Shown here in pieces: positions 1 through 7,947 of a stretch of DNA of 64,000 nt. Every line of letters begins with the position of its first letter. The stretch's first letter is position 1. Origin of the DNA: Paenibacillus_AA sp045062745. Its GTDB lineage: Bacteria; Bacillota; Bacilli; Paenibacillales; NBRC-103111. A model generated the notes under the pieces. That model worked only from the letters and a program-made list of their open reading frames with translations. It ran no database searches and was not told the DNA's origin. Location of the stretch: positions 10,439 through 74,438 of the forward strand of contig NZ_JBJGED010000034.1 in assembly GCF_045062745.1 (NCBI RefSeq). The letters are read 5' to 3'. The translations under genes and the position numbers were made by a program.

Positions 1-382
1 CCTCTGGATAAACCTGTTTTTGGTGTAATTCTTTTATCGACTTCCATGTTAGGATGATCCCGTGTCGCTCTTTGTGCTGGATGGGGAAGGAATACGTTTC
101 TTCCGAGTTGAGATGACACCAATGAATTAATGTACAATCATGTCTCTGTTTATCGTCATACTCGATGATACTTTCGTTGATTACAGCAAGTTCGTCAAGG
201 ACGACTGGCAGATCAAACTCTTCAATCAGTTCTCTTTCTATGGCCTGTACCGCCGTCTCACGAAATTCAACAGCCCCACCAGGGAACCTGTAGAAGGACT
301 CTTCCATGTCACATTGTACAAGAACTTTCATCTTAGCTGAATCGAGAACTATGCCCTCTGCGCGTAACATCGGTTTATTCAT
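1..382 (-). CDS. NUDIX hydrolase, 3' end cut by window edge
   Basis: Reading leftward from the ATG at 382 gives 127 codons that run off the window. The protein starts MNKPMLRAEGIVLD and contains a NUDIX box, FPGGAVEF followed by RELIEEF, matching the family pattern Gx5Ex7REuxEExGu that binds the catalytic metal. NUDIX enzymes hydrolyse a nucleoside diphosphate linked to another group; the substrate cannot be told here. An AAAGGA ribosome binding site lies about nine bases before the ATG. The last part of the domain is outside the window, so full length is unknown. Confidence 0.85.
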   Translation of the reverse strand, partial: MNKPMLRAEGIVLDSAKMKVLVQCDMEESFYRFPGGAVEFRETAVQAIERELIEEFDLPVVLDELAVINESIIEYDDKQRHDCTLIHWCHLNSEETYSFPIQHKERHGIILTWKSIKELHQKQVYPE

Positions 383-484
383 GAACTTAAAGTCCTTTCT
401 ATCGTTATTTTTGCGAAGCTCTTTATCTTGATACCACTCAAAGTCAAATTTATAAATACGAATTGTCCTGTTAGTGTAATTATA

Positions 485-513
485 TTGAATAAAATGTAAC
501 AATAAGATACAAT
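485..513 (+). promoter_or_regulatory. Vegetative promoter of the HTH gene
   Basis: TTGAAT (485-490), a 17-base spacer and TACAAT (508-513) make a good sigma-A promoter. Because the -10 box ends at 513, the ATG at 514 cannot be the translation start of a transcript made here, which supports the TTG start at 544. Confidence 0.6.
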
Positions 514-543
514 ATGTACATCCAGAACTTGGAGGTGTGTTCA

Positions 544-1005
544 TTGAATGATTTTTATTCGGTCGATTCATTTGCACAAACACTCGACATGCATCCCAGA
601 ACTGTACGACGTTATATTCGAAACGGCCAATTGAAAGCGACCAAGGTAGGCGGAGAATGGCGTATTCGCAAGGAGGATGCAGAAATGTTCATGGGTGGAA
701 ATGCTAAAGAATTACACGAAAATGCAATCGAAGACGTGCAATCTTACATCGATGGTTTTCACGGACAGGTGACAGGCAAATTTCAAGTTTGTACGGTTCT
801 CGACTGTTATGTGAACGACAAAGATGAAGCATTCGAGATCTCAAAGATTGTAATGCAACACATGAATGAAGACCAAGACCACGGTCCGGCTAAATCGCAA
901 TATTACTACGATAAGGATGCCAAAAAAGGACGTTATATCTTGTGGGGAAATCCAAGTTTCATTGGCCGGGTTTTGTCTTCCGTTGGCGAGTTTGGTAAGC
1001 AGTAA
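544..1005 (+). CDS. Helix-turn-helix (excisionase/MerR-like) DNA-binding protein
   Basis: A 153-residue protein starting at TTG 544, chosen because GGAGG at 531-535 lies eight bases before it and the promoter -10 box abuts the upstream ATG at 514. Residues ~1-47 form an excisionase-type winged HTH: YSVDSFAQTL, then PRTVRRYIRNGQLKA and the wing GGEWRIRKEDAEMFM. This fold binds DNA in excisionases and MerR-like regulators. The remaining ~100 residues are a mixed alpha/beta domain I do not recognise; it may be an effector-binding part. It stands alone with its own promoter and terminator. No integrase is next to it, so a regulator is more likely than a true excisionase. Confidence 0.75.
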   Translation: MNDFYSVDSFAQTLDMHPRTVRRYIRNGQLKATKVGGEWRIRKEDAEMFMGGNAKELHENAIEDVQSYIDGFHGQVTGKFQVCTVLDCYVNDKDEAFEISKIVMQHMNEDQDHGPAKSQYYYDKDAKKGRYILWGNPSFIGRVLSSVGEFGKQ

Positions 1006-1012
1006 TTATAGC

Positions 1013-1043
1013 AAGAGCCCTGAGTTCAAGTTCAGGGCTCTTT
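1013..1043 (+). terminator. Rho-independent terminator
   Basis: Eleven-base arms AAGAGCCCTGA (1013-1023) and TCAGGGCTCTT (1032-1042) with an 8-base loop and a short T tract, directly after the HTH gene. Confidence 0.85.
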
Positions 1044-1263
1044 ATTATGTGGCAAGTCTAGATGGGGAAATCTGTGCTGTAGCTTATTCGATCTAATTCG
1101 AGTTGTACCCCTCATTGTAGTAGAGCCCGCATTCGGCTGCAACCGATTGTTTTATTATAGTTATTCCGGCATGCCAGTACTTCTCGCCCCACGCGACACC
1201 TCGTTTACACCTTGTACATAATTGCATGACAAACAGATGCAAAATATGGATGAGGTGAAAACG

Positions 1264-1687
1264 ATGAATGCAAGCACGCAGTCGGACTGGGAACGATCTC
1301 TCGAAAAATCCATGTCGGACAACGCCGATTTTACGATCGTAACCGTATCAGTGGATGGCGAGCCCATGAAGTTGTATTATCTGAAATCATTAGTCAATAT
1401 TTCCAACACGCTGAAATATGCTTAACTCCCTAATGATGGAATCCACTCCATTGGACAGCTCCAAGGACGACCTCGTCCGGTGGATGCTCAGAGGGCACAT
1501 CCTGATCCGCACTTCCGACTCCGAAGTTCCCGTAGCGCTTACTCCTGTGGAATTGCATCTCAGTCGCACGATTGAACCCCCTCAGAGCGAACATCCGCTG
1601 CAAATGGCGTTCGACTCGTACACCGAGGACCTCTACACAAACGTAGGTTTGAAGAAAGGGAAGAACGTTTCATCCCAATTTCATTGA
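1264..1687 (+). pseudogene. Broken GerA-type spore germination receptor A-subunit gene
   Basis: Two consecutive frames together read like the N-terminal ~140 residues of a GerA/GerXA germinant-receptor subunit, normally about 500 residues. The first (ATG 1264, preceded by GAGGTG) has SDNADFTIV, then LYYLKSLVNIS. The second has LVRWMLRGHILIR, then SRTIEPPQSE and YTEDLYTNVGL, the order typical of this family. The frames switch between 1415 and 1425, so one base was gained or lost there; the second frame stops at 1687 before any of the transmembrane region. No B or C subunit gene follows. The copy should not make a functional receptor. Confidence 0.75.
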
Positions 1688-1716
1688 CGAATCCACAACA
1701 ATTTCGTTAAGTCGAA

Positions 1717-2655
1717 TTACGCCAAAGTAATGTTTTTGATGATCCCGTTTTGGTATTCCAAGTTAATCTTTTTCTTTTTTGAAAGTCTCTCCAAATGAAT
1801 CAATGTAATGTTAATAAAAAAACGAGTGCGTTGGTTCACTTCCCCTCTTGTAAATTGTAGGGCTATTTCAAAAGGGGTTGTTGCGCTCTTACTGATATAG
1901 TCCATGATCAGTTCGTCTGTTTGTTGGATTCGATTCAGAGCAAGTTCTATGGCTTCTTGTGGTTGATTAATGATTGGACCATGGCCAGGGTAGATGCGTG
2001 AGAGAGTCATAGATCTTAGCCTATTAAGTGTACCTATATATTGTTCAAGATCGACAATGAGACCTGGAGGACCGGTTGAAGAAACAATATCCCCGGCGAA
2101 CAGGCTAGCCGAACGATCCCTCAGCAGGGAAATATGACTTTCGCTATGTCCGGGGGTTTCAATCACTCGGAGCGTATCCCCACCGATATCAATTAGGTCG
2201 CCACTCCTTACTTCACGGTGGATAATAAGCGGATCTTCTAACTTATAATAATCGGCGCTCGAGCTGATAAGAGTGTCGTCAATCATCCGTTTAAAGATCT
2301 TGTCATCGGGAACGTTATGTCTGATCGAATTAAAATGATCGAAACCGACAACGGATTCAGCTGCTCCATGGCAAGCAATTACGGGAGTATTTTTAAACAA
2401 CGGACCTCCACTAACCAATGCGCCGATATGATCCACGTGACAGTGAGTTAAAATGATTTGATCTACATCGCTTGGTACTATGCCAATCTCCTCAAAAGCG
2501 GCCAAAAGATCTTGTTGAGAAATAGGAGATTTGTGACCACAGTCAATCAGTGTAATTTTCGAGCTAGTGATCAAATAACTGAATACATCCACTGGGACTG
2601 GCTGCTTTAATCGAATCCTCCAAACTTGATCATCGAGCTTCTCAACATTACCCAC
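1717..2655 (-). CDS. Metallo-beta-lactamase-fold hydrolase
   Basis: The zinc-binding signature HCHVDH (family HxHxDH) follows IILT, and later ETPGHSESH, FAGD and YPGHGP supply the other metal ligands expected in glyoxalase II-like and related MBL hydrolases. The fold hydrolyses esters, thioesters or other bonds with a dinuclear metal centre; the substrate is not evident. The C-terminal ~80 residues are helical and resemble the winged-helix tail of LACTB2-type MBL proteins. The frame is open to GTG 2715 and ATG 2706, but neither has a ribosome binding site. GTG 2655 has a GGAAGGGTGG stretch at good distance and gives a normal N-terminus, MGNVEKLDDQVWRI. The start is uncertain. It lies downstream of the S51-like gene and is probably co-transcribed with it. 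Confidence 0.8.
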   Translation of the reverse strand: MGNVEKLDDQVWRIRLKQPVPVDVFSYLITSSKITLIDCGHKSPISQQDLLAAFEEIGIVPSDVDQIILTHCHVDHIGALVSGGPLFKNTPVIACHGAAESVVGFDHFNSIRHNVPDDKIFKRMIDDTLISSSADYYKLEDPLIIHREVRSGDLIDIGGDTLRVIETPGHSESHISLLRDRSASLFAGDIVSSTGPPGLIVDLEQYIGTLNRLRSMTLSRIYPGHGPIINQPQEAIELALNRIQQTDELIMDYISKSATTPFEIALQFTRGEVNQRTRFFINITLIHLERLSKKKKINLEYQNGIIKNITLA

Positions 2656-2761
2656 TGCAGCGACCACCCTTCCCCATTGAAAGTGATTACAATAATACTC
2701 TCCCATACAATGCACTCGAGCAGGGTGACGATCTTGTGAATTTATGGAAGTTTAGGGGTCC

Positions 2762-3520
2762 TTATAGAAGGCGAAATTCTTCGTTTGGTTCAAAAACTCT
2801 CACAGTAAAATCGTCCGTAAGTTTTTTAATATAATACGCGCGCCCCGTACCATGAACGACGACGCGGAATTCATCCGTTATTTCCAGACAAATCGGTTCA
2901 TCCACACCCAAGCCGATTTCGGCAGACGTTTTTTGCATGGAGGCCACTAAGCGCGGAAAGCCCCCAAATTCACTGAAATGCGGCTCTACGATACACCCAC
3001 TTAGCAGCCCCAGCCCCTCGCCAGTCACTAACTCTTGTTCTTGGCACGCAGGGTCGTACTTGCTTCTTACGGTATACTTATTATTCGCGCCCGTGACCCT
3101 GCTTCCCCAGATCGTACAGGGAGACGTAGCGATCAAAGCTCCAGCAGAAACGCCGGCAATGGGTGCCCCACGAGTGTACAAATCGTTAATGGTTTCTTTC
3201 ATTTTCACATTACTTACACAGGCTTTATAGTATTGACGGGTATCCCCTCCACAGATGAGCAAGCCCGTACAAGTTTGCAATGTTTCGTAGGCGCAGGAAT
3301 CAAATTCATAATGCTCGTCGGGTGTAATCGACTTCACATCATGAGTACCCCCGGTCGCCCAACGCTCGCGAAAAACCCGGTTAAAATAAACATCCCAGGT
3401 CGGGACTCTTAATCCCAGCACGACTATTCTAGCTGCCGCACCGCCAGCCTTCTCCACAAACGGGAAGGACGTCGTATCAAAATTAGGGCCAATGTCCCCG
3501 TACAAAAAAAGCGATCTCAA
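2762..3520 (-). CDS. Peptidase S51-like (type 1 glutamine amidotransferase-like) protein
   Basis: About 252 residues from TTG 3520, chosen because GGAG lies eight bases upstream while ATG 3541 has no ribosome binding site. ICGGDTRQYY followed by GAPIAGVSAGALI is the peptidase E/cyanophycinase arrangement, with the serine nucleophile in GVSAG. A histidine in VEPHFSEFG probably completes the catalytic pair. Family members are cytoplasmic dipeptidases or cyanophycin hydrolases; the substrate here is unknown. The 106-base gap to the MBL-fold gene has no terminator, so the two probably form one operon. Confidence 0.8.
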   Translation of the reverse strand: MRSLFLYGDIGPNFDTTSFPFVEKAGGAAARIVVLGLRVPTWDVYFNRVFRERWATGGTHDVKSITPDEHYEFDSCAYETLQTCTGLLICGGDTRQYYKACVSNVKMKETINDLYTRGAPIAGVSAGALIATSPCTIWGSRVTGANNKYTVRSKYDPACQEQELVTGEGLGLLSGCIVEPHFSEFGGFPRLVASMQKTSAEIGLGVDEPICLEITDEFRVVVHGTGRAYYIKKLTDDFTVRVFEPNEEFRLL

Positions 3521-3696
3521 TACAAACACTCCATCCACCATTCATAAGTATGAGCCTAATCATATCATCCTTATTTTGGCATCACAATTGGATATTAGGA
3601 GGCATCACAAGAGGTCGTCGCAGAGTGGCGGAACGCCGCATAATGTATAGGACGAAGGCCGGAGCACATATACTCCCGTAAGGAGAGGATGTATGG

Positions 3697-4200
3697 ATGA
3701 AGTTCATCGTGCAGTATATCCCCATGAGCAAAATCAAACCGGATTTGAGCGTCAAAATGACGGATAACCTCAAGAAGCTCCGGCGCCTGATGTGGGACAG
3801 CATGCACATCTTGGCCGTACGCAAGAACGGCAAGGACGGGAGCTATATCGTGGTGAGCGGGCTCGACCGGTACGAATACCTAAGCAAGCACACGAACAAG
3901 AAGTATGCACCGTGCATTATCGAAGACCGCGATACGGCCATCGTGCTGCAATCCTGGATGTACCGCCTGCGCAACCGCCGGCTGCTGTCCTTCTTTCCGA
4001 ACATAGACAAAAAACGGATGACCCCGGCCGGCTTGTCGATTATCCGCTCTTTTTTGAAGCAGGAGCCGCGATTCCGGCAGCTGTCCGTCAGCCAGCAGAT
4101 CAAAGTACTGATGATTGCGGTCCGATATAAGAAAACGATGATTGGGTCCATGAGAATGATGGTCGATGACCTCTTGAAAACAAAAGGCAACGGCAAATAA
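3697..4200 (+). CDS. ParB/Srx-like N-terminal domain protein
   Basis: A 167-residue protein with a ParB-like opening: VQYIPMSKIKPD is followed by LRRLMWDSMHILAVRKN, a GGSY-like turn and VVSGLDRYEYL. In ParB/sulfiredoxin-fold proteins the loop between these strands binds nucleotide. The second half is basic and helical (MYRLRNRRLL, QQIKVLMIAVRYKK) and might bind nucleic acid. It lacks the HTH and CTPase boxes of chromosomal ParB, so it is not the segregation protein. An AAGGAG lies 11 bases before the ATG. I know similar stand-alone proteins in Bacillales, of unknown function. Confidence 0.6.
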   Translation: MKFIVQYIPMSKIKPDLSVKMTDNLKKLRRLMWDSMHILAVRKNGKDGSYIVVSGLDRYEYLSKHTNKKYAPCIIEDRDTAIVLQSWMYRLRNRRLLSFFPNIDKKRMTPAGLSIIRSFLKQEPRFRQLSVSQQIKVLMIAVRYKKTMIGSMRMMVDDLLKTKGNGK

Positions 4201-4201
4201 A

Positions 4202-4240
4202 AAGACCGTCCGGTCCTAGCCCCGGGCGGTCTTGTCGTTC
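4202..4240. terminator. Bidirectional terminator between convergent genes
   Basis: AAGACCG and CGGTCTT arms with GC-rich inner pairing. The minus-strand side runs into TTTTTATTT, so it serves the SgcJ-like gene, and the plus side runs into a TTC-rich stretch after the ParB-like gene. Confidence 0.75.
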
Positions 4241-4257
4241 TTCTTCTTCTTCTTCGC

Positions 4258-4683
4258 TCAGTGCCGGCCTCCAGGCATCGCTTGGATCCGGCAATTATGG
4301 AATGCCGTCAGTTTCCATTGTCCGTTCTGCTTCACCACGACGTTCGTATTGATCGATGCTCTGTCGTTCGGATCTTGAGCCGGCTCAGTGACCCGTGCCT
4401 CTCCAACCACATGAACAATCGCGACATTGGGCGTGACAAACCGCGGTTGTAGCTCGGAAGAAGCGCTGGATACTAGGACGGAGCCTTTCAGAGGTCCGTT
4501 AAACAGCATCTGATGGACATCGGCAATCTGCTTCTTCCCCTTCAGATGCTGGCCCATAAACGTCACATAATCGGCGTCCTCCGTGAAGCAATTGCCGTAT
4601 GCCTCCCCGTCGCCCTTGTTCCAGGAATCACTTAATTCCGCGAATAATGCGCCGATCGACTTCAGATCTTCTTGATTTGTCAT
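4258..4683 (-). CDS. SgcJ/EcaC-like SnoaL-fold (NTF2-like) protein
   Basis: About 141 residues from the ATG at 4683; an in-frame TTG sits at 4689 but GAGAGG is better spaced from the ATG. The sequence reads as a cone-shaped NTF2/SnoaL fold: an N-terminal helix with LSDSWNKGDGEAYGNCFTED, a central IVHVVGEARV strand and a C-terminal NGQWKLTAFHNC strand, as in SgcJ/EcaC and DUF4440 proteins. These bind small hydrophobic ligands or act as ketosteroid-isomerase-like enzymes; the role here is unknown. It diverges from a marR gene across a shared operator-like palindrome, so the MarR protein probably controls it. Confidence 0.75.
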   Translation of the reverse strand: MTNQEDLKSIGALFAELSDSWNKGDGEAYGNCFTEDADYVTFMGQHLKGKKQIADVHQMLFNGPLKGSVLVSSASSELQPRFVTPNVAIVHVVGEARVTEPAQDPNDRASINTNVVVKQNGQWKLTAFHNCRIQAMPGGRH

Positions 4684-4760
4684 TTTCAATCGTCCTCTCT
4701 TGATGGGAGTTTTGGTTGGCGGTGCCCTAAGTCCGTGTTATACTGAACAACATAAGAATC

Positions 4761-4811
4761 TTAACCATTCAAATATCTTGATTTATATTATATCTTAATT
4801 CGTTAAGATAT
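4761..4811 (+). promoter_or_regulatory. marR promoter and operator-like palindrome
   Basis: TTAACC (4761-4766), 17 bases, TATATT (4784-4789) fit a promoter for the marR gene. Directly after the -10 box lies a perfect palindrome at 4790-4811: arms ATATCTTAA and TTAAGATAT around TTCG. A further half-site, CAAATATCTTGA, lies at 4770-4781. MarR dimers bind such palindromes, and the position over the transcription start fits autorepression and control of the divergent gene. Confidence 0.65.
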
Positions 4812-4837
4812 TTGTATCGTACCTTGGAGGCGCCGAT

Positions 4838-5326
4838 ATGTCAAGCGATAATTTCCCATCCGATTTTCCCGATCTCACTTCCACTCAGACCATACTGCTC
4901 GAAGAATTGCGGCAAAACAGCGCACGAGCGGTTATGTTCCATCAGTTGATCTCCGAGAAATTGGACCTGAACGTCACCGATCACAAATGCCTGGATTTCC
5001 TGAACCGTACCGGTCCGGTAACGGCCGGCCAGCTGGCCCAATTAACCGGATTGACTACAGGGGCGGTGACCAGTGTTATCGATCGATTGGAGCGATCCGG
5101 TTATGTCATCCGGGACAAGGATCCGAACGATCGAAGACGGGTTCTGGTCAAGCCTGCACCGGAGGGCTCGGCCCATATCTCGCCCCTGTTCCAATCGATC
5201 ATGCAGTCGACGCTTGCCATTATGTCGGATTACTCCGAGCAGGAATTGCTTTTAATCCTGGACTTTATCAGGAAGTGCAACATAATGACTTTGGTTGAAA
5301 TGAACAAAATGAAGGAACAGAAGTGA
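4838..5326 (+). CDS. MarR-family transcriptional regulator
   Basis: A 162-residue winged-helix regulator. Residues ~55-115 carry the MarR signature: AGQLAQLTGLTTGAVTSVIDRLE (recognition helix), then GYVIRDKDPNDRRRVLV, with the conserved D-x-R-R-x wing. The flanking helices form the dimer interface. GGAGG lies eight bases before the ATG. The palindrome at 4790-4811 is a likely operator, giving autoregulation and control of the divergent SgcJ-like gene. MarR proteins usually lose DNA binding on contact with phenolic or oxidising ligands; the ligand is unknown. A terminator follows. Confidence 0.9.
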   Translation: MSSDNFPSDFPDLTSTQTILLEELRQNSARAVMFHQLISEKLDLNVTDHKCLDFLNRTGPVTAGQLAQLTGLTTGAVTSVIDRLERSGYVIRDKDPNDRRRVLVKPAPEGSAHISPLFQSIMQSTLAIMSDYSEQELLLILDFIRKCNIMTLVEMNKMKEQK

Positions 5327-5358
5327 AGTAATTGTTCAAGCGCACGATAACCGAATAA

Positions 5359-5384
5359 CCCGCTGAGAGTCTCAGCGGGCTTTG
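5359..5384 (+). terminator. Rho-independent terminator of marR
   Basis: Arms CCCGCTGAG (5359-5367) and CTCAGCGGG (5371-5379) with a 3-base loop, followed by CTTTG. Confidence 0.8.
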
Positions 5385-5415
5385 TTCGGATGGCTATGTG
5401 GGGATAGAATCCGCC

Positions 5416-5793
5416 TCACTTATACTGCAAGACGAGCAGCAGATTGCCGTTGGGATCGAGGAACTTTAATCCTCTGGCAAACCCCTCGTCGGAATAAGCG
5501 ACGATCGTGGTGTTCGTTCGGTTCAAATCCTCGTAGAGCCTCTCTATATGCTCCGTCACCATTACGAATGCGGGCATGGCTTGACCATCCTTGAAAAAAT
5601 TGATCGTCGTGTCCTCGTCCGTTTGCCATAAGTTGACGTGATTCGTTTCGTTCAGCTGGAGGAAAGCCAAGCTCTTATTCCCATACCCTTTCAACCGAAA
5701 CCCAAGATTTTGTTCGTACCAGGCTATGGACTCGTCCAAAGCTCTAACCGGAATCTGAATGTTCTCGATATGCTTCACGCGTTGGTACTCCAT
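5416..5793 (-). CDS. VOC-family (glyoxalase/bleomycin-resistance fold) protein
   Basis: 125 residues from ATG 5793, preceded by GGAGGG at five bases; the further in-frame start at 5823 lacks a ribosome binding site. The two beta-alpha-beta-beta-beta modules of the vicinal-oxygen-chelate fold are visible: IENIQIPVRALDESIAWYEQ near the N-terminus and GLKFLDPNGNLLLVLQ at the end, the latter with the usual DPxGN turn. Such proteins are dioxygenases, isomerases, or drug-binding resistance proteins; metal ligands are not clear. It is transcribed away from the acetyltransferase gene. Confidence 0.8.
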   Translation of the reverse strand: MEYQRVKHIENIQIPVRALDESIAWYEQNLGFRLKGYGNKSLAFLQLNETNHVNLWQTDEDTTINFFKDGQAMPAFVMVTEHIERLYEDLNRTNTTIVAYSDEGFARGLKFLDPNGNLLLVLQYK

Positions 5794-5966
5794 CTCAACC
5801 CTCCGCTCTCTCCAAGTTTTCACCTTACAAGAAATAGATGCCCACCCAAACGGAAATCTATCATCCCATCTCCCTCGGATTCAATTTTACACAACCTTAA
5901 CTCCTCCTTAACGCCCGGAAGATGTCGACAAGCTAATCTTAGTTAAAAACGCGAGGGAGTGATAGT

Positions 5967-6578
5967 ATGGCCATGACGTTCATCAATTATGATGGTCCCA
6001 AGAAGAAGCTGTCGGCGGCACCGTCCGTGCATGAATCGGCCGTCTTGCACAATTGTTACGTCGGCGAGTGGACCGCGATCGGAGCCAGAAGCCGTCTGAA
6101 CGAAGTCGTATTCGGCGATTACAGCTACTGCGTGGATGAAGTGCAGATCAACTACGCCGAGATCGGCAAGTTCTGCTCGATCGCCTCCCATGTGTGCATC
6201 AACCCGGGGAATCACCCGATGTGGCGGGTGACCCAGCATCATGCTACATACCGGCGAGCCTCGTACGGGTTCGCGGAACAGGACGATGCGGATTTCTTCG
6301 ACTGGCGGCGCTCCCATAAGGTCACGATCGGCCATGACGTCTGGATCGGGCACGGGGCGACGATCATGCCGGGCGTGTCGATCGGCACGGGAGCGGTCAT
6401 CGGCTCCGGAGCCGTCGTGACGAAGGACGTCGATCCGTATACGATCGTAGCCGGGGTGCCGGCCAAGCTTATCCGGGAACGGTTCTCCCGGGAAGCAGCC
6501 GACCGGTTGATCGAGATTGCTTGGTGGGATTGGCCGCGGGAAACGCTGCAAGCCCTGCAACTGAGGAGTTGCAAATAG
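5967..6578 (+). CDS. Hexapeptide-repeat (left-handed beta-helix) acetyltransferase
   Basis: 203 residues made of hexapeptide turns of a left-handed beta-helix (AVLHNCYVGEWTAIGARS, later VTIGHDVWIGHGATIMPGV and GTGAVIGSGAVVTKDV). It includes the conserved NPGNHPMWR loop with the probable catalytic histidine, and IVAGVPAKLIRERF at the end. The overall form resembles both xenobiotic (Vat/CatB-like) acetyltransferases and the transferase often found in phosphonate operons. No phosphonate genes are present here, so the acceptor is unknown. GAGGGAG lies before the ATG. Confidence 0.85.
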   Translation: MAMTFINYDGPKKKLSAAPSVHESAVLHNCYVGEWTAIGARSRLNEVVFGDYSYCVDEVQINYAEIGKFCSIASHVCINPGNHPMWRVTQHHATYRRASYGFAEQDDADFFDWRRSHKVTIGHDVWIGHGATIMPGVSIGTGAVIGSGAVVTKDVDPYTIVAGVPAKLIRERFSREAADRLIEIAWWDWPRETLQALQLRSCK

Positions 6579-6623
6579 AACGCACTTTTGGTAAACTATG
6601 TGCAACTATAGAGTTTCACATAG
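6569..6623 (+). promoter_or_regulatory. Promoter and 28-bp operator-like palindrome of the SRPBCC-ArsR operon
   Basis: TTGCAA (6569-6574), 17 bases, TAAACT (6592-6597) could be a promoter. Overlapping the -10 box is a long imperfect palindrome at 6596-6623: CTATGTG on the left, CACATAG on the right, with inner AACT/AGTT arms. It reaches the ribosome binding site at 6622-6627. It is a good candidate for autoregulation by the ArsR-type protein encoded second in the operon. Confidence 0.6.
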
Positions 6624-6637
6624 GAGGATTGCAGGCC

Positions 6638-7081
6638 ATGGAGCAGTATACGGTTGTACGCACGATCTGGGTCGAAGCGCCTTGCGAACGCGTTTGGCTG
6701 GCGGTTACCGAAGCGGAGCAGCTCTCCCTCTGGTACGCACCGGGTTCGCCTTGGGAGATCCCTAAGCTGGAGGTGGGAGCTCTAGTGTATTTCCACCATT
6801 CGCCGAACGCCTACCACTCCGGCATCGAAGTCGTAACGCTTCGCGCTCAGATCGTCACGGTGGACCGGCCGCATCGTTTTGCCCTTCGATGGGAGATGGA
6901 TGCGACGGCCCCCGAGATGGTGACCACATTTATACTTCAAGAAGAGCAAGGCGGGACCCGCGTGACCATAACCGAGAACGGTTATCCGAATCAGCAGGAA
7001 GGGGAGCGGGTCGAGCAAGGATACTCCATGTCGCTGGAGAACTTGAAGGCACATGCGGAAGGAAGGAGCTTGCCCTATTGA
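6638..7081 (+). CDS. SRPBCC (AHSA1-like) protein
   Basis: 147 residues from ATG 6638, preceded by AGGAGG; the frame is open further upstream but without a ribosome binding site. The N-terminus RTIWVEAPCERVWLAVTE and the C-terminal TRVTITENGY, then ENLKAHAEG, are typical of the AHSA1/START-like SRPBCC fold, a hydrophobic ligand-binding cup. The stop codon overlaps the start of the next gene by four bases (TTGA), so translation is coupled. The partner is itself an ArsR-SRPBCC fusion, which suggests both bind the same or related ligands. Confidence 0.85.
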   Translation: MEQYTVVRTIWVEAPCERVWLAVTEAEQLSLWYAPGSPWEIPKLEVGALVYFHHSPNAYHSGIEVVTLRAQIVTVDRPHRFALRWEMDATAPEMVTTFILQEEQGGTRVTITENGYPNQQEGERVEQGYSMSLENLKAHAEGRSLPY

Positions 7082-7851
7082 GCGCGGAACGCATCTTTAA
7101 CGCTCTGGGCGAGCCGATCCGCAGGAAGCTGCTGGAGACGCTCGCCGAGCATACTCCCAAAACCGCCACCGAATTGGCGGCCTTCTTCCCCATCACTCGA
7201 CAAGGCATTCTCAAGCACCTGAATGTCCTGCAGGCGGCCGGTTTAGTATCGGTTCAGCAAGAGGGCCGCGACAAGCGCTATTCACTTCCCCCTAATAGTC
7301 TGGGTGAGATGGAGAAGTGGATCGAGACGCTCGGCGATAGGACGGAGAAGCGCCTGCTGCGACTGCGGGATATGCTGACCGGACCTGCACTCGTGCCGCC
7401 GGATCTATCCGGAAGACCGCATCGGCTGTCGGTTTCACGCAATCTCCAAGCCTCGCCGGACGTGCTGTACCGAGCCTGGACCGAACAATTCGACCGTTGG
7501 TTCGCCGAGCCGGGCACGGTCCGCATGAGAGCGGAAGCGGGCGCTCCCTTCTACTTCGAGACCGTCTACCGGGTCGATGAGCAGTCGGCCGCTCAGCGTC
7601 ATCCGCATTACGGACGATTCCTCCGACTCGAGCCCTCCCGGCTCGTCCAGCTGACCTGGGTGACGGGCGCGGGCGGGACCGAGGGCGCGGAGACCGTCGT
7701 AACGGTTGAGCTGCAAGCATCCGACAATGGAACGCGACTGCAGCTCGTCCACGAAGGGTTCGCCTCGGAGGAGGCTCGGAATCGGCACGAGCAGGCTTGG
7801 CCGCTCGTGCTCGATCAGCTCGATCAGCGGATGCAAGCGACGAGTCCATAA
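7078..7851 (+). CDS. ArsR-family regulator fused to an SRPBCC domain
   Basis: 257 residues from TTG 7078, placed 8-9 bases after GGAAGGAG and overlapping the upstream stop. Residues ~1-90 are an ArsR winged helix: AERIFNALGEPIRRKLLETL, then ATELAAFFPITRQGILKHL (recognition helix) and QEGRDKRYSL (wing). Residues ~110-255 are an AHSA1-type SRPBCC domain (RLSVSRNLQASPDVLYRAWTE to the end). The metal-binding cysteines of arsenic-type ArsR proteins are absent, so the SRPBCC half is the likely effector-sensing part. The palindrome before the operon is a candidate binding site. This fusion architecture is known in Gram-positive bacteria. Confidence 0.85.
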   Translation: MSAERIFNALGEPIRRKLLETLAEHTPKTATELAAFFPITRQGILKHLNVLQAAGLVSVQQEGRDKRYSLPPNSLGEMEKWIETLGDRTEKRLLRLRDMLTGPALVPPDLSGRPHRLSVSRNLQASPDVLYRAWTEQFDRWFAEPGTVRMRAEAGAPFYFETVYRVDEQSAAQRHPHYGRFLRLEPSRLVQLTWVTGAGGTEGAETVVTVELQASDNGTRLQLVHEGFASEEARNRHEQAWPLVLDQLDQRMQATSP

Positions 7852-7890
7852 GCCTCTCGCTAGCTCCGCTCTCTCAAGAAAATAATAGCG

Positions 7891-7930
7891 AATAGGCACT
7901 CCCGCAAAAGAATGCGAAGAGTGCCTTATT
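7891..7930. terminator. Bidirectional terminator
   Basis: Arms AGGCACTC (7894-7901) and GAGTGCCT (7919-7926) with an inner CGCA/TGCG stem, flanked by AT-rich tails on both sides. It lies between the convergent arsR-type and membrane-fusion genes. Confidence 0.75.
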
Positions 7931-7947
7931 GTCGTGAATTCTGTCCG

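Noticed and set aside
514..516. ATG 514 as start of the HTH protein
   Set aside because: It directly follows a promoter -10 box; TTG 544 has a proper ribosome binding site.
4236..4257. TTC trinucleotide repeat
   Set aside because: It lies in the tail of a bidirectional terminator between convergent genes and needs no further explanation.
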